Positions 26,711 through 37,035 of a DNA stretch of 64,000 bases are shown piece after piece (within the stretch, counting starts at the first letter, position 1; every line of letters starts with the position of its first letter). The stretch comes from Sphingomonas sp. Lineage in GTDB: Bacteria; Pseudomonadota; Alphaproteobacteria; Sphingomonadales; Sphingomonadaceae. The stretch lies in the NCBI RefSeq assembly GCF_026460985.1, contig NZ_JAPKNM010000001.1:62001-126000 (forward strand), in the 5' to 3' direction. Under the pieces are notes generated by a model. The model was not told the DNA's origin. It saw only the letters and a list, made by a program, of their open reading frames with translations, and did not search any database. Position numbers and translations under genes: made by a program.

Positions 26711-26965
26711 ATGGCGGCGAAAGCAGTGACCGTGACATTGGGCGACATGACCGAACAGGCCGAGCGGCATCTCGCCTCGGGCCGGTTCGCGTCGATGAGC
26801 GAGCTCGTCCGCGCCGGACTGCGCGCGCTCGACCGCGAGGAAGCCGCGCTGGACACGCTGCTGCGCGCGCGGGTTGCCGAGGCGCTGGCGGACGAACGCC
26901 CCGCCGTGCCCATGGTGGACGCCTTCGCGGCGATACGCGCGGCGGTCGCCGAGCCGAAGGCGTGA
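26711..26965 (+). CDS. ParD-family type II antitoxin
   Basis: 84 aa; the ATG at 26711 follows GGGAG. The N-terminus has the ribbon-helix-helix pattern (AVTVTLGDMTEQAERHLASGRFASMSELVRAGLRAL), followed by an acidic helical tail that would wrap the toxin. It binds its own promoter palindrome by inference. Its stop overlaps the toxin's GTG start (GTGA), ensuring co-translation. Confidence 0.88.
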   Translation: MAAKAVTVTLGDMTEQAERHLASGRFASMSELVRAGLRALDREEAALDTLLRARVAEALADERPAVPMVDAFAAIRAAVAEPKA

Positions 26966-27261
26966 CGCATGCCGTCCTGCTGTCGCCGCTCGCGGTGCAG
27001 GACCTGATCGCGCTCCACCAATGGATCACGGGAGAGGCAGGTCGCGCGATCGCGGACGGCTATCTCGATCGGATCGAACGGAAAATGGCCGGCCTCGCGC
27101 AATTCCCATTGCGCGGCACTCCGCGCGACGATCTCGCGCCGGGCGTGCGCACGCTCGTGTTCGAGCGAAAGGTGCTCATCGCCTATCGCGTCGAGGCCGC
27201 GGTGACCGTGCTTCGCGTGATCAGCGGCCAGCGCGAGCTCGCACCGCTGCTGGGGCAATAG
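26962..27261 (+). CDS. ParE/RelE-family toxin
   Basis: 99 aa from a GTG overlapping the antitoxin stop. ParE features: LSPLAVQDLIALHQWITGEAG and ADGYLDRIERKMAGLAQFPLRGTPRDDLAPGVRTL, followed by VLIAYRVEAAVTVLRVISGQREL, the typical terminal beta hairpin. ParE toxins usually poison DNA gyrase; RelE relatives cut mRNA. The pairing with a ParD antitoxin favours ParE. The module sits directly after ligD. Confidence 0.87.
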   Translation: MTHAVLLSPLAVQDLIALHQWITGEAGRAIADGYLDRIERKMAGLAQFPLRGTPRDDLAPGVRTLVFERKVLIAYRVEAAVTVLRVISGQRELAPLLGQ

Positions 27262-27325
27262 CCCCACTCCCGTATTGCCTCGCAACGGGCTTTCGCCCAT
27301 CACGCCGCTCTCGGAGGAAGCGCAA

Positions 27326-29809
27326 TTGGCCAGTCGCGCCGCGACATCGTTGTTCGACGCCGCGACGATCGCGGATCGCTGGATCGCCGACTATCGCGCG
27401 CATGTCCCGCCCAGCGACGTGCTGTGCGCCGCCGGCCACGATCCGGCCTGGTCTGCGCTGTTCGAGGAACTCGCCGCGCTTTCCGGGGAGGATCTCGCGC
27501 CTGCCCGCGAGCGTGCCCAGCGCCATGCCGAGGATATCGGCACCGGCTTTCGCATCGCCGGCGAGGGCGACGAACGCCGCTGGCCGCTCTCGCCGGTCCC
27601 GCTGCTGATCGACAAGGCCGAGTGGGAGGGCATCGCCGCCGGCGTGGCCCAGCGCGCGGGGCTGCTCGAAAAGGTGCTGCAGGACCTGTACGGCGAAGCG
27701 AAGCTCGTCGCCGACGGCCATGTCCCCGCGGCGCTGGTGACCGGCAGCCCGTTCTTCCTCCGCCCGCTGACGCACCTCACCCCGCCGGGCGGGCACCATC
27801 TCCAGTTCGTCGCCGCCGATCTCTGCCGCGGCCCCTCGGGCGAGTGGCGCGTGCTCGCCGACCATCTCCGCGCGCCGGCGGGCGCGGGCTATGCGCTCGA
27901 GAACCGGCTGGCGATGGCGCGCACGCTGGGCGAGCTCCCGGCGCGGCTCAACATCGAGCGCCATGCGCCCTTCTTCGGCGCCTTCCGCGAGGGCCTGGCC
28001 GCGGCGTGCCGGCGCGCCGAGCCGCGCATCGCCCTGCTCACTCCCGGCCGCCTCAACCCCAGCTATGCCGAGCAGGCGCATCTTGCGCGCTATCTCGGCT
28101 TCCTGCTCGTCGAAGGCGCCGATCTCGCCGCGCTCGACGACCGCCTCTATGTCCGCACCATCGCCGGGCTGAAGCGCGTCGATGCGCTCTGGCATAGGCT
28201 CGACCCACGGCTGCTCGATCCGCTCGCGCTCGATTCGCATTCGACGATCGGCGTTCCCGGCGTGATCGACGCGATGGCGGCGGGCAATGTCCTGGTCGCC
28301 AACGCCCCCGGCGCCGGGCTGCTCGAGGCGCCCGTCTTCGCCGCCTTCCTGCCGCGCCTGGCCGAGATCCTCACCGGCGAGACGCTGCGGCTTCCCAACA
28401 TCGCGACCTGGTGGTGCGGGCAGGATGCCGAACGCGCGCACGTCGCGGCCAATCTCGATTCGCTGCTGATATCGCCTGCCTTCGGCGCCGCGCCGCTGGG
28501 GCTTCCCGAGGGCCGCGCCGCGCTCGGCGCCGCGCTGGGCCCGGCGGAGCGCGCCGCCCTGCTCGACGACATGACGCGCCGGCCGCAGGATTATGTCGGC
28601 CAGGAGATCGTCCAACTCTCGACCATGCCGGCCCTGGCGGGAGACGCGCTCGCGCCGCGCCCCTTCACGCTTCGGGTATTCGCCGCGCGCGGCGCGAACG
28701 GCGAATGGACCGTGCTGCCCGGCGGCTTCGCGCGAATCGGCGAGCATCCCGATCCGCGCGCCGCGGTGATGGGCGAGGGCATGTGGTCCGCCGATGTCTG
28801 CGTGCACGGCCCCGATCCGGTCGCGCCGGTTACCTTGCTGCCGTCGGACGACGCCGTCCAGCTGCGGCGCAATCCGGGCACCCTGCCGAGCCGCGTCGCC
28901 GACAATCTCTTCTGGCTCGGCCGCTATCTCGAGCGCGGCGAGTCGCTGCTCGGGCTGGTCCGCGTGCTGCTCGGCCATTCGATCGGTGCGGATACCGGCG
29001 CGGCTTTGCCCCCCGACACGGTCGCCGGCCTCGCCCGGCTGGTGGTGCAGTTCGGAGCGGCGCCCGAGCCCAAGGGCCTCAAGCGCGCCGACCTGACCCA
29101 GCTCGCCCGCACCGCGCTCGAGGACGAGGAGGGCTGGTACAGCGTCCGCGCGATCAATCGCCAGGCGCAGTCGATCGGCCAGGTCTCGCGCGAGCGGCTC
29201 TCGGCCGACATGATCCGCCTGCTCGACGCGCCCTTCCCGCAGCGTGGCGTGCTACTCGACAAGGCGGGCTCGCTCCAGCGCCGCTATTCGGCGCTCAACG
29301 GGCTGGCGAGCGAGCATATGACGCGCACCGACGCGTGGCGCTTCCACGATCTCGGCCGCCGGATCGAGCGCGCGCTGGGCGCCATCCGCGCCATCCGCGC
29401 GTTCGGCGGCTCCGCGGCCACCGCGGACGATCTCTCGACCCTGCTCGACCTGATGGACAACCAGATCAGCTATCGCCAGCGTTACCTCACCGGCATGGCG
29501 CGCATTCCCGTGCTCGACCTGGTGACGCTCGATCCCAACAATCCCCGCGCCCTGGCCTACCAGGTCGCGGCGATTTCGACGCATCTCAACAAATTGCCCA
29601 TGCTTTCCGACGACGGCCTCGCCGAGCCCCAGCAGGAACAGGCGCGCGAGATCGCGGCGCTGCTCGTCACCACCAACGCGACGCGGCTGAGCGACGCGCT
29701 GCTCGCCGATATCGAGGCGCGCCTCACGCGGCTTTCCGGTGCGATCGCAAGGCGCTATTTCCTCCAGGGCGCCGAGCCGCTGCGCGCCGCCGGCCTCGTG
29801 CTGGCCTGA
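27326..29809 (+). CDS. circularly permuted ATP-grasp protein fused to alpha-E domain
   Basis: 827 aa from a TTG at 27326, chosen because GGAGGAAG lies 7 nt upstream; a TTG at 27275 lacks a site. The N-terminal part (to about 490) matches the circularly permuted type 2 ATP-grasp family ([22 protein letters not shown], then [24 protein letters not shown] and [14 protein letters not shown]). The C-terminal part (about 520-820) is the alpha-E (DUF403) helical domain ([24 protein letters not shown]). With the next gene, a transglutaminase, it forms a widespread conserved cluster predicted to make or process a peptide-like product; the product is unknown. Confidence 0.88.
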   Translation: MASRAATSLFDAATIADRWIADYRAHVPPSDVLCAAGHDPAWSALFEELAALSGEDLAPARERAQRHAEDIGTGFRIAGEGDERRWPLSPVPLLIDKAEWEGIAAGVAQRAGLLEKVLQDLYGEAKLVADGHVPAALVTGSPFFLRPLTHLTPPGGHHLQFVAADLCRGPSGEWRVLADHLRAPAGAGYALENRLAMARTLGELPARLNIERHAPFFGAFREGLAAACRRAEPRIALLTPGRLNPSYAEQAHLARYLGFLLVEGADLAALDDRLYVRTIAGLKRVDALWHRLDPRLLDPLALDSHSTIGVPGVIDAMAAGNVLVANAPGAGLLEAPVFAAFLPRLAEILTGETLRLPNIATWWCGQDAERAHVAANLDSLLISPAFGAAPLGLPEGRAALGAALGPAERAALLDDMTRRPQDYVGQEIVQLSTMPALAGDALAPRPFTLRVFAARGANGEWTVLPGGFARIGEHPDPRAAVMGEGMWSADVCVHGPDPVAPVTLLPSDDAVQLRRNPGTLPSRVADNLFWLGRYLERGESLLGLVRVLLGHSIGADTGAALPPDTVAGLARLVVQFGAAPEPKGLKRADLTQLARTALEDEEGWYSVRAINRQAQSIGQVSRERLSADMIRLLDAPFPQRGVLLDKAGSLQRRYSALNGLASEHMTRTDAWRFHDLGRRIERALGAIRAIRAFGGSAATADDLSTLLDLMDNQISYRQRYLTGMARIPVLDLVTLDPNNPRALAYQVAAISTHLNKLPMLSDDGLAEPQQEQAREIAALLVTTNATRLSDALLADIEARLTRLSGAIARRYFLQGAEPLRAAGLVLA

Positions 29810-29815
29810 CCCGCG

Positions 29816-30706
29816 ATGCTGTACCAGATCCGGCACGTCACGCGCTTCGAATATGCCGAGCCCGCTGCCTTCGCGCGCAACAATCTCCGGCTCGAGCCGA
29901 TCCTCTGGTCGGGTCAGGTAGTGGAGGATTATGCGCTGATCCTCGAGCCGCAGGGCCGCACCTTCCCGACCCGTGCCGAGGCCGGGCTCGCCAATGTCGT
30001 CCGCTTGGTGGTCGAGCAGCCGGCGCGCACGCTCACCATCGAGAGCCGCGCGCGCGTCCGCGTCGACCGGCTGGTGCCCGTCCCCGCCGCTTCCGATCCC
30101 ACCGTCGCGCAGATCGGCGAATGGGCGCGGGCGAGCCGCGATCCCTCGCCCGCCGGCCCCGCCGCCTATCTCTTCCCCTCGCCGCTCATCCCGCTCGACC
30201 GAGAGATCGCCGCCTGGTGCGCCGCCGATCTCGATCCCGGGCGCGGCGTGCTCGATGCCGCGCTCGCGCTCGCTTTGCGCATCCAGCGCGACTTCGCCTT
30301 CGATCCCACCGCGACCCTGGTCGACACCCCCCCGCGCGAGGCGTTCCTCAAGCGCGGCGGGGTGTGCCAGGATTTCGCGCAGATCATGCTCTCGGGCTTG
30401 CGCGCCGCCGGCCTGCCCGCGGCCTATGCCTCGGGCTATATCCGCACGCTGCCGCCGCCGGGCCAGAAGCGGCTCGTCGGCGCCGACGCGACGCATGCCT
30501 GGGTGCTGGTCTGGGCCGGTCCCGAGCTCGGCTGGGTCGGTGTCGATCCCACCAACGGCATCTGGATGGCGGGCGACCATGTCGTCGTCGCGATCGGGCG
30601 CGACTATGCCGATGTCGCGCCGATCGACGGGATCGTGCTGGGATCGGGCGCGCGCAACATGCGCGTCTCGGTCGACGTCGAGCCGCTCGAACAAGTCCCC
30701 GCCTGA
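29816..30706 (+). CDS. transglutaminase-like cysteine protease family protein
   Basis: 296 aa with no signal peptide. The N-terminal beta domain begins [21 protein letters not shown], and the transglutaminase core carries the triad C184 ([11 protein letters not shown]), H228 (DATHAWV) and D244 (GVDPTNG). It lies 6 bp after the ATP-grasp/alpha-E gene. This trio of domains recurs together in many bacteria, so the transglutaminase probably cleaves or forms the amide bond handled by the ATP-grasp partner. Confidence 0.9.
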   Translation: MLYQIRHVTRFEYAEPAAFARNNLRLEPILWSGQVVEDYALILEPQGRTFPTRAEAGLANVVRLVVEQPARTLTIESRARVRVDRLVPVPAASDPTVAQIGEWARASRDPSPAGPAAYLFPSPLIPLDREIAAWCAADLDPGRGVLDAALALALRIQRDFAFDPTATLVDTPPREAFLKRGGVCQDFAQIMLSGLRAAGLPAAYASGYIRTLPPPGQKRLVGADATHAWVLVWAGPELGWVGVDPTNGIWMAGDHVVVAIGRDYADVAPIDGIVLGSGARNMRVSVDVEPLEQVPA

Positions 30707-30804
30707 GCCGGGCTTGCGCAAAACGCCCGCCACGCCGATGTTCGCGCGCGCAACGCTCCTATAAAGGGGCGCACGAATTTGGTGCTTTTCGAACGGGGAA
30801 TTTG

Positions 30805-31740
30805 GTGGCCGATCCGTATGCAACTCTGGGCGTGGCGCGGGGCGCGAGCGAAGCCGAGATCAAGAAGGCGTATCGCAAGCTCGCCAAGGAGCTGCACCCC
30901 GACCGCAACAAGGACAATCCCAAGGCGTCCGAGAAGTTCAGCCTGGTGACTTCGGCCTACGACCTGCTGAGCGACAAGGACAAGCGCGCGCGCTTCGACC
31001 GCGGCGAGATCGACGGCGACGGCAACCCGACCGCGCCGTTCGGCTTCGGCGGCGGCGGGCAGCAGGGCGGCTTCCGCCCCGGCGGCGGCGGGTTCGACTT
31101 CGGCGGCGAGGCCAGCGACATCGGCGACATCTTCGAGGGCCTGTTCGGCGGCGGCGCGGGGCGGCGCGGCGGCGGCGGGTTCAGCGGCGGCTTCGGCGGG
31201 TTCGGGCGCAAGCCGGCCGCCAAGGGCGCCAACGTCGCCTATCGGCTCGCCGTGGCGTTCGAGGACGCGGCCAGGCTCGCGCCGCAGCGGATCACTTTGC
31301 GCGACGGCAAGACGATCGACCTCAAGCTGCCCGCGGGCGTCGAGACCGGCACGCAGATGCGCCTCGCCGGCAAGGGCGAGGAAGGCCCGGGCGGCTTCGG
31401 CGACGCGATCGTGACGATCGACGTCCAGCCGCACCGCTTCTTCGCGCGCGAAGGCGACGATGTCCGGCTCGACCTGCCGGTGAGCCTGTCCGAGGCCGTG
31501 CTCGGCGCCGATGTGCGCGTGCCCACGCCCGACGGCGCGGTGATGCTCAAGGTTCCCAAGGGATCGACCTCGGGCAAGGTGCTGCGGCTCAAGGGGCGCG
31601 GCTTCCACAAGAAGGGCGACGGCCGCGGCGACCTGCTGGTCACATTGATGGTCGACCTGCCGGTCGACGACGACGCGCTCGTCGAGTTCGTGCAGGGCTG
31701 GAAGGACAAGGGGAACCCGCGTGGCCGCATGGGCGTCTGA
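30805..31740 (+). CDS. DnaJ-like co-chaperone (CbpA/curved-DNA-binding type)
   Basis: 311 aa from a GTG at 30805 with GGGGAA upstream. The J domain (residues 3-68) contains the HPD motif in [14 protein letters not shown] long Gly/Phe-rich linker (about 80-148) follows, then two DnaJ C-terminal beta domains ([21 protein letters not shown] and the later [18 protein letters not shown]). There is no cysteine-rich zinc domain, so it is a type II (CbpA-like) J protein acting with DnaK. Confidence 0.9.
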   Translation: MADPYATLGVARGASEAEIKKAYRKLAKELHPDRNKDNPKASEKFSLVTSAYDLLSDKDKRARFDRGEIDGDGNPTAPFGFGGGGQQGGFRPGGGGFDFGGEASDIGDIFEGLFGGGAGRRGGGGFSGGFGGFGRKPAAKGANVAYRLAVAFEDAARLAPQRITLRDGKTIDLKLPAGVETGTQMRLAGKGEEGPGGFGDAIVTIDVQPHRFFAREGDDVRLDLPVSLSEAVLGADVRVPTPDGAVMLKVPKGSTSGKVLRLKGRGFHKKGDGRGDLLVTLMVDLPVDDDALVEFVQGWKDKGNPRGRMGV

Positions 31741-31746
31741 GCCTTT

Positions 31747-32697
31747 GTGAACGAAGGCGAATCCGCGGACGCCGCCGAGGCGAAGCCCGGGGTCGGTGCC
31801 CGCGTTCGCGCTGGAATGGGCAGGCTCGGATTCGGTCCCCGCTTCTTCCATGTCCTCGGCCGAGTCGCGACGGATACCTTCAACGAAGGGTTCACCTATG
31901 CCGGCAATTTCGCCTATCTCTCGCTCGTCACGCTGTTCCCCTTCCTGATCGTAGCCGCGGCGGTCGCCCAACTCGTCGGCCGCAGCGCGGAGGGGATAAG
32001 GACGCTGGAGGCGTTTCTGCTGACCATGCCGCCCGACGTCGCCGAGGTGCTCCGCAAGCCTGCCTCCGACGTGCTGCAGGCGCGCACGGGGAACCTCCTC
32101 TGGTTCGGCGCGCTGGTCGGCCTGTGGACCACCGCCGGCTTCATCGAGACGCTGCGCGGCGCCCTTCGCCAATCCTATGGCGTGACGACGAGCACCCCCT
32201 TCTGGCGCTATCGCCTGGGGGCGATCGGCATCACCGTCGCGTCGGTCGTCCTCGCAATGGCCGCGTTCAGCTTCCAGGTAATGCTGACCGGTATCGAGCA
32301 GTTCATCTACCAGTTGCTGCCCTGGGCGTCGCAGACCCAGTCGATCGTCTCCTTCACCAAGGCCCTGCCCGCGCTCGTGCTGTTCGGTGCATTGTACATG
32401 CTCTTCTATTCGCTGACGCCGAGCCGCTACCGCTATTCCAAATGCCCGAAATGGCCGGGGCCGGCCTTCACCACGGTCTGGTGGCTGTTCGTCACCGCGA
32501 TGCTGCCGCGCGTGCTGGGCATGCTCGGCAGCTACGACCTTACTTACGGCAGCCTTGCCGGCGTGATGATCGTGCTGATCTTCTTCTATCTGATCGGGCT
32601 CGGCATCGTCGCGGGCGCCGAACTCAACGCTGCCCTAGCCGAACCGGTCCCGGACGGGCTAGAGGAGGCGCGCCAGAAGGAGGATAGTGCGTCGTGA
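31747..32697 (+). CDS. YihY/BrkB-family inner-membrane protein
   Basis: 316 aa from a GTG at 31747. Six membrane helices are predicted between about residues 50 and 300; the region FNEGFTYAGNFAYLSLVTLFPFLI and the later GSYDLTYGSLAGVMIVLIFFYLIGLGIVAGAELNA are family hallmarks. The molecular role of YihY/BrkB proteins is not settled; the old RNase BN annotation is wrong. The stop overlaps the fabI start (GTGA). Confidence 0.88.
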   Translation: MNEGESADAAEAKPGVGARVRAGMGRLGFGPRFFHVLGRVATDTFNEGFTYAGNFAYLSLVTLFPFLIVAAAVAQLVGRSAEGIRTLEAFLLTMPPDVAEVLRKPASDVLQARTGNLLWFGALVGLWTTAGFIETLRGALRQSYGVTTSTPFWRYRLGAIGITVASVVLAMAAFSFQVMLTGIEQFIYQLLPWASQTQSIVSFTKALPALVLFGALYMLFYSLTPSRYRYSKCPKWPGPAFTTVWWLFVTAMLPRVLGMLGSYDLTYGSLAGVMIVLIFFYLIGLGIVAGAELNAALAEPVPDGLEEARQKEDSAS

Positions 32698-33497
32698 CGG
32701 GATTGATGCAGGGCAAGCGCGGGTTGATCATGGGCCTGGCGAACGATCGTTCGCTGGCATGGGGCATTGCCCAGAAACTGCGCGAGCAGGGCGCGGAGCT
32801 CGCGTTCAGCTATCAGGGCGAGGCGCTCGAGAAGCGCGTGCGCCCGCTCGCCGAGCAGCTCGGGAGCGATTTCCTGATCGATTGCGACGTCTCCGACATG
32901 GCCGATCTCGACAAGACCTTCGCGACGCTGGCGGAGCGCTGGCCGACGATCGACTTCGTCGTCCACGCGATCGGCTTCTCCGACAAGAACGAGCTGCGCG
33001 GCGGCTATGTCGACACCAGCCTCGACAATTTCCTGATGACGATGAACATCAGCGTCTATTCGTTCGTCGCGGTCTGCAAGCGGGCCGCGGCGATGATGCC
33101 GAACGGCGGCAGCCTACTGACCCTCAGCTATTACGGTGCCGAGAAGGTGATCCCCCATTACAACGTGATGGGCGTCGCCAAAGCTGCGCTGGAGACCAGC
33201 GTCCAATATCTCGCGGTCGATCTCGGCCGCGACAATATCCGCGTCAACGCGATCTCGGCCGGCCCGATCAAGACGCTCGCCGCCTCGGGAATCGGCGACT
33301 TCCGCCTGATCCTCAAGTGGAACGAGCTCAACTCGCCGCTCAAGCGCAACGTCACGATCGAGGATGTCGGCGGCGCCGGGCTCTATTTGCTCTCCGACCT
33401 CTCGTCGGGCGTGACCGGCGAGACGCACCATGTCGACGCCGGCTACAATGTCATCGGCATGAAGGCCGAGGACGCACCCGACATCGCTTTGGTTTAA
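32694..33497 (+). CDS. fabI: enoyl-ACP reductase FabI
   Basis: 267 aa. The nucleotide-binding region has LIMGLANDRSLAWGIA, and the catalytic pair is Y156-x6-K163 within IPHYNVMGVAKAAL, with Y146/Y147 just before. It reduces the enoyl-ACP double bond with NADH in fatty-acid elongation and is the triclosan target family. The GTG at 32694 overlaps the BrkB stop and AAGGAGG lies about 10 nt upstream; an ATG at 32706 is an alternative. A family A repeat follows immediately. Confidence 0.95.
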   Translation: MTGLMQGKRGLIMGLANDRSLAWGIAQKLREQGAELAFSYQGEALEKRVRPLAEQLGSDFLIDCDVSDMADLDKTFATLAERWPTIDFVVHAIGFSDKNELRGGYVDTSLDNFLMTMNISVYSFVAVCKRAAAMMPNGGSLLTLSYYGAEKVIPHYNVMGVAKAALETSVQYLAVDLGRDNIRVNAISAGPIKTLAASGIGDFRLILKWNELNSPLKRNVTIEDVGGAGLYLLSDLSSGVTGETHHVDAGYNVIGMKAEDAPDIALV

Positions 33498-33561
33498 CTC
33501 CCTCTCCCTGAAGGGGAGAGGGAAGGGGCCCGCCGCCGTGAGGCGGTGGGAAGGGTGAGGG
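33498..33561. repeat. palindromic repeat, family A (left flank of DUF559 gene)
   Basis: It starts CTCCCTCTCCC immediately after the fabI stop and ends GGTGGGAAGGGTGAGGGG one base before the DUF559 ATG. The first 28 bp form a hairpin (CTCCCTCTCCC with GGGGAGAGGGA). Confidence 0.85.
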
Positions 33562-33562
33562 G

Positions 33563-33973
33563 ATGAAGCGTCCGCCCGGTCATGAGTCGCTGAAGTTCCA
33601 GCGCGAAGCTCGGCGCAATCGCACCGAACCGGAGAACCGCCTCTGGCAGGCTCTGCGCAACCGCCAGCTTGGCAATGCCAAGTTTCGCAATCAGGTCTGG
33701 CTCGGTCCCTTCCTCGTCGACTTTTACTGCGCCGAGGCGAAGCTGGCAGTAGAGGTTGACGGCGACACCCACGCGCATCAGCAGGATTATGACGAGCGGC
33801 GAACGGCGTGGCTCAAGGAGGAAGGGTTCCGCGTGATCCGGTTTGCGAACGATGAGGTGATGCGAAACCTGGAAGGCGTCGTAGCTGCCATTGGCTCCGC
33901 GCTCGCCCCCTCACCCTCCCACTCGCCTTCGGCGAGCGGGCCCCTCCCTCTCCCCCAAGGGGGAGAGGGGTAA
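33563..33973 (+). CDS. DUF559 (Vsr/restriction-endonuclease-fold) protein
   Basis: 136 aa. The core (about 10-112) shows DUF559 features: [51 protein letters not shown] with the D...E-x-D endonuclease-like acidic residues, and [19 protein letters not shown]. Such proteins have a Vsr-like nuclease fold; activity is unproven. The last 24 residues (Ser/Pro/Gly-rich) are encoded by a family A repeat, and the start follows another repeat, so the gene is exactly bracketed. Its TAA overlaps the aroC ATG (TAATG). Confidence 0.88.
   Translation: MKRPPGHESLKFQREARRNRTEPENRLWQALRNRQLGNAKFRNQVWLGPFLVDFYCAEAKLAVEVDGDTHAHQQDYDERRTAWLKEEGFRVIRFANDEVMRNLEGVVAAIGSALAPSPSHSPSASGPLPLPQGGEG
33903..33970. repeat. 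palindromic repeat, family A (inside DUF559 3' end)
   Basis: It begins with CTCGCCCCCTCACCCTCCCA and ends with CCCCAAGGGGGAGAGGGG. It encodes the DUF559 C-terminus, and its terminal GGGGGAGAGGGG sits 2-14 nt before the aroC ATG as a ribosome-binding site. Confidence 0.85.
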
Positions 33974-35040
33974 TGTCGTTCAATACCTTCGGACGCGTCT
34001 TCCGCTTCACCACCTGGGGCGAGAGCCATGGGCCGGCGCTCGGCGCCGTGGTCGACGGCTGCCCGCCGGGGCTCGAACTGTCCGAGGCCGACATCCAGCC
34101 CTTCCTCGACAAGCGCCGCCCGGGCCAGTCGCGCTTCACCACGCAGCGGCAGGAACCCGATCAGGTCCGCATCCTCTCGGGCGTGTTCGAGGGGCGCACC
34201 ACCGGCACGCCGATCAGCCTGATGATCGAGAATGTCGACCAGCGCTCGAAGGACTATTCCGAAGTCGCGCAGGCCTATCGCCCCGGCCATGCCGACTATG
34301 CCTATGACCAGAAATATGGGTTCCGCGACTATCGCGGCGGCGGACGTTCCTCGGCGCGCGAGACGGCGGCGCGCGTCGCCGCGGGCGCGGTGGCGCGCCT
34401 CGCCATTCCCGAAGTGAAGATCCGTGCCTGGGTGGAGGCGATCGGCGGCGATTCGATCGATCCCGCCAATTTCGACGCAGCCGAGATCGACCGGAACCCC
34501 TTCTTCTGCCCCGACGCCGCCGCCGCCGCGCGCTGGGAGAAGCTCGTCGACGATGCGCGCAAAGCCGGCTCGTCGCTCGGCGCGGTGATCGCCTGCGAAG
34601 CGACCGGCGTGCCGCCCGGCTGGGGGGCGCCGCTCTACGCCAAGCTCGACAGCGAGCTCGCCGCGGCGTGCATGTCGATCAACGCGGTGAAGGGCATCGA
34701 GATCGGCGACGGCTTCGCCGCGGCGACGCTGACGGGCGAGCAGAATGCCGATGCGATGCGGCCGGGCCCCGACGGCGTGCACTTCCTCGCCAACCATGCC
34801 GGCGGCATCGCGGGCGGCATCTCCACCGGCCAGCCGGTGCTGGTCCGCGTCGCGTTCAAGCCGACCAGCTCGATCCTGACCCCGGTCGAGACGATCAGCC
34901 GCGAAGGCGAAGCGACCGAGATCCGCACCAAGGGGCGGCACGATCCCTGCGTCGGCATTCGCGGCGCACCGGTGGTGGAAGCAATGGTCGCTTTGGTATT
35001 GGCCGATCAGAAATTGTTGCACAGGGCGCAGTGCGGCTGA
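33973..35040 (+). CDS. aroC: chorismate synthase
   Basis: 355 aa, full length. The three family signatures are present: [20 protein letters not shown] near the N-terminus, [20 protein letters not shown] in the middle, and [13 protein letters not shown] ([13 protein letters not shown]) near the end. It converts EPSP to chorismate with reduced FMN, the last shikimate step. It starts inside the DUF559 stop codon, and its Shine-Dalgarno sequence is supplied by the palindromic repeat. Confidence 0.96.
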   Translation: MSFNTFGRVFRFTTWGESHGPALGAVVDGCPPGLELSEADIQPFLDKRRPGQSRFTTQRQEPDQVRILSGVFEGRTTGTPISLMIENVDQRSKDYSEVAQAYRPGHADYAYDQKYGFRDYRGGGRSSARETAARVAAGAVARLAIPEVKIRAWVEAIGGDSIDPANFDAAEIDRNPFFCPDAAAAARWEKLVDDARKAGSSLGAVIACEATGVPPGWGAPLYAKLDSELAAACMSINAVKGIEIGDGFAAATLTGEQNADAMRPGPDGVHFLANHAGGIAGGISTGQPVLVRVAFKPTSSILTPVETISREGEATEIRTKGRHDPCVGIRGAPVVEAMVALVLADQKLLHRAQCG

Positions 35041-35168
35041 TCCCGCGCTAGCCTCGGCTCGGGGTCAATCGGTTTTGTTGCAGCGGCGAAGCGCCCCCGC
35101 CACACGCAACCGGCGCGCGGCGAGGCCGTTCATTTCCTGCCATTTTGGTCAATGCAGGAGTGTAAAAC

Positions 35169-35477
35169 ATGCGTAAGCTCACCTTGTTCCTTGCCGGTGC
35201 CATGCTGCTTCCCGCCGCCGCGGTGGCGCAGGAAACGCCGCAATCGACCCCGCAGGATCAGTCGGCGACCTCGTCGACCGATGCCAGCGCCAGCCAGGAC
35301 CACAAGAAGCACAAGAAGGAAAAGAAGGGCGAAGCCGGCGCCGAGAGCACCGCGCCCGCGACCGACAGCGGCACGACCGGCAGCGGCACCACCGAGCCGT
35401 CGGCCGACCCGAGCGCGAGCACTGCGCCGACCACCACGCCGGCACCGGACTCTGCCGCTCCCACGCCGCAGCGTTGA
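35169..35477 (+). CDS. small exported Thr/Ser/Ala-rich hypothetical protein
   Basis: 102 aa; the ATG at 35169 follows AGGAG. A Sec signal peptide ends at VAQ-E (residue about 21). The mature part is low complexity: a KKHKKEKKG basic patch and then Thr/Ser/Gly/Pro repeats with no fold or motif. It looks like an unstructured periplasmic or surface protein, of a type common in sphingomonads. Function unknown. Confidence 0.7.
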   Translation: MRKLTLFLAGAMLLPAAAVAQETPQSTPQDQSATSSTDASASQDHKKHKKEKKGEAGAESTAPATDSGTTGSGTTEPSADPSASTAPTTTPAPDSAAPTPQR

Positions 35478-35487
35478 TGCTCGACAA

Positions 35488-35516
35488 GGGCCCTGGCGGT
35501 GCGTCCGCCGGGGCCC
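35488..35516. terminator. hairpin between convergent genes
   Basis: GGGCCCTGGCGG and CCGCCGGGGCCC pair across a 5-nt loop (one T-G wobble). There is no T-tract, so termination is plausible but not certain; it lies 10 bp after the small exported protein and 12 bp before the purA stop. Confidence 0.45.
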
Positions 35517-35528
35517 AAGCCGTTCCAA

Positions 35529-36818
35529 TCAGTCCGCGAAGGGATCGCGGACGAGAATGGTGTCCTCGCGCTCGGGGCTGGTCGAGACCAGGGCGACCGG
35601 ACACTGGATCAATTCCTCCACGCGCCGGATATATTTGATCGCCGCGGCGGGCAGCTCGGCCCAGCTGCGCGCGCCCGCGGTCGATTCGTGCCAGCCGGGC
35701 ATGGTCTCGTAGACAGCCTCCACCGCCGCCTGGTCCGCGGCATTGGCCGGATAATAATCCAGCGCCTCGCCGCGCAGCCGGTAGCCGGTGCACACCTGGA
35801 TCTCGTCGAAGCCGTCGAGCACGTCCAATTTGGTGAGCGCGATGCCGGTGACGCCGGAGACCGCGACCGACTGGCGCAGCAGCACCGCGTCGAGCCAGCC
35901 GCAGCGGCGCTTGCGCCCGGTCACGGTGCCGAACTCGTGCCCGCGTGTGCCGAGCCGCTCGCCCACTTCATTGTCCTGCTCGCTCGGGAAGGGTCCCGAG
36001 CCGACGCGCGTCGTATAGGCCTTGGCGATGCCGAGCACGAAGCCGACCGCGCCCGGCCCCAGCCCCGAACCCGCGGCGGCGGTGCCCGCGACGGTGTTGG
36101 ACGAGGTCACGAACGGATAGGTGCCGTGATCGATATCGAGCAGCACGCCCTGCGCGCCTTCGAACAGGATACGGCGGCCGCGCCCGCGCGCCTCGTTGAG
36201 CATGCGCCAGACCGGCTGGGCGAAGGGCAGCACGAAACCGGCGATCGCGCGGAGCTCCTCGACGAGCGCAGCGCGGTCGATCGGCGGCTCGCCGAAGCCG
36301 GCGCGCAATGCGTCGTGGTGCGCGGCGAGGCGATCGAGCTGCGGCCCCAGTTCGTCGAGATGGGCGAGATCGCAAACGCGGATCGCGCGGCGGCCGACCT
36401 TGTCCTCATAGGCCGGGCCGATTCCGCGCCGCGTGGTGCCGATCTTGCCGGCGCCGCTGGCATCCTCGCGCAATGCATCGAGGTCGCGGTGGAAGGGCAG
36501 GATCAACGGGCAGGTGTCGGCGATCTTGAGCGTGTCGGGCGTGACGTCGACGCCCTGGCCGCGCAGCTTCTCGATCTCGTCGCGCAGCGCCCAGGGATCG
36601 AGCACGACGCCATTGCCGATCACGCTCGGCGTGCCGCGGACGATGCCCGAGGGGAGCAGCGAGAGCTTGTAGACATTCTCGCCGACGACGAGCGTGTGGC
36701 CGGCATTGTGCCCGCCCTGGAAGCGCACGACGACGTCGGCGCGCTCGGCGAGCCAGTCGACGATCTTGCCCTTGCCCTCATCGCCCCATTGGGCGCCGAT
36801 CACTGCGACATTTGCCAT
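35529..36818 (-). CDS. purA: adenylosuccinate synthetase
   Basis: 429 aa, full length. The N-terminal GTP loop is [18 protein letters not shown], then [25 protein letters not shown] and the [23 protein letters not shown] signature, with a late [11 protein letters not shown]. It makes adenylosuccinate from IMP and aspartate in AMP synthesis. It is monocistronic and divergent from the fumarylacetoacetase-family gene, with 217 bp between their starts. Confidence 0.97.
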   Translation of the reverse strand: MANVAVIGAQWGDEGKGKIVDWLAERADVVVRFQGGHNAGHTLVVGENVYKLSLLPSGIVRGTPSVIGNGVVLDPWALRDEIEKLRGQGVDVTPDTLKIADTCPLILPFHRDLDALREDASGAGKIGTTRRGIGPAYEDKVGRRAIRVCDLAHLDELGPQLDRLAAHHDALRAGFGEPPIDRAALVEELRAIAGFVLPFAQPVWRMLNEARGRGRRILFEGAQGVLLDIDHGTYPFVTSSNTVAGTAAAGSGLGPGAVGFVLGIAKAYTTRVGSGPFPSEQDNEVGERLGTRGHEFGTVTGRKRRCGWLDAVLLRQSVAVSGVTGIALTKLDVLDGFDEIQVCTGYRLRGEALDYYPANAADQAAVEAVYETMPGWHESTAGARSWAELPAAAIKYIRRVEELIQCPVALVSTSPEREDTILVRDPFAD

Positions 36819-37035
36819 GGATACAATTCTCCGCCTGCCGGGGCGGACCCAAGGCCGCCCTTCGACAGGACTCGGCGACCGGGCGGTATTGGGGCCGAGG
36901 ACACCTGCCCCGAAGCCGCGGCGCCAATGGCCCCCGGGGCGGCCCGCGTCAAGTGCCTGCGCGCCCGGCCGCGGGACTCAACCGCTCGACTTGGCGGCCG
37001 GCACGTCTATGGTATCCGAAACGGGAGAGAATTGC

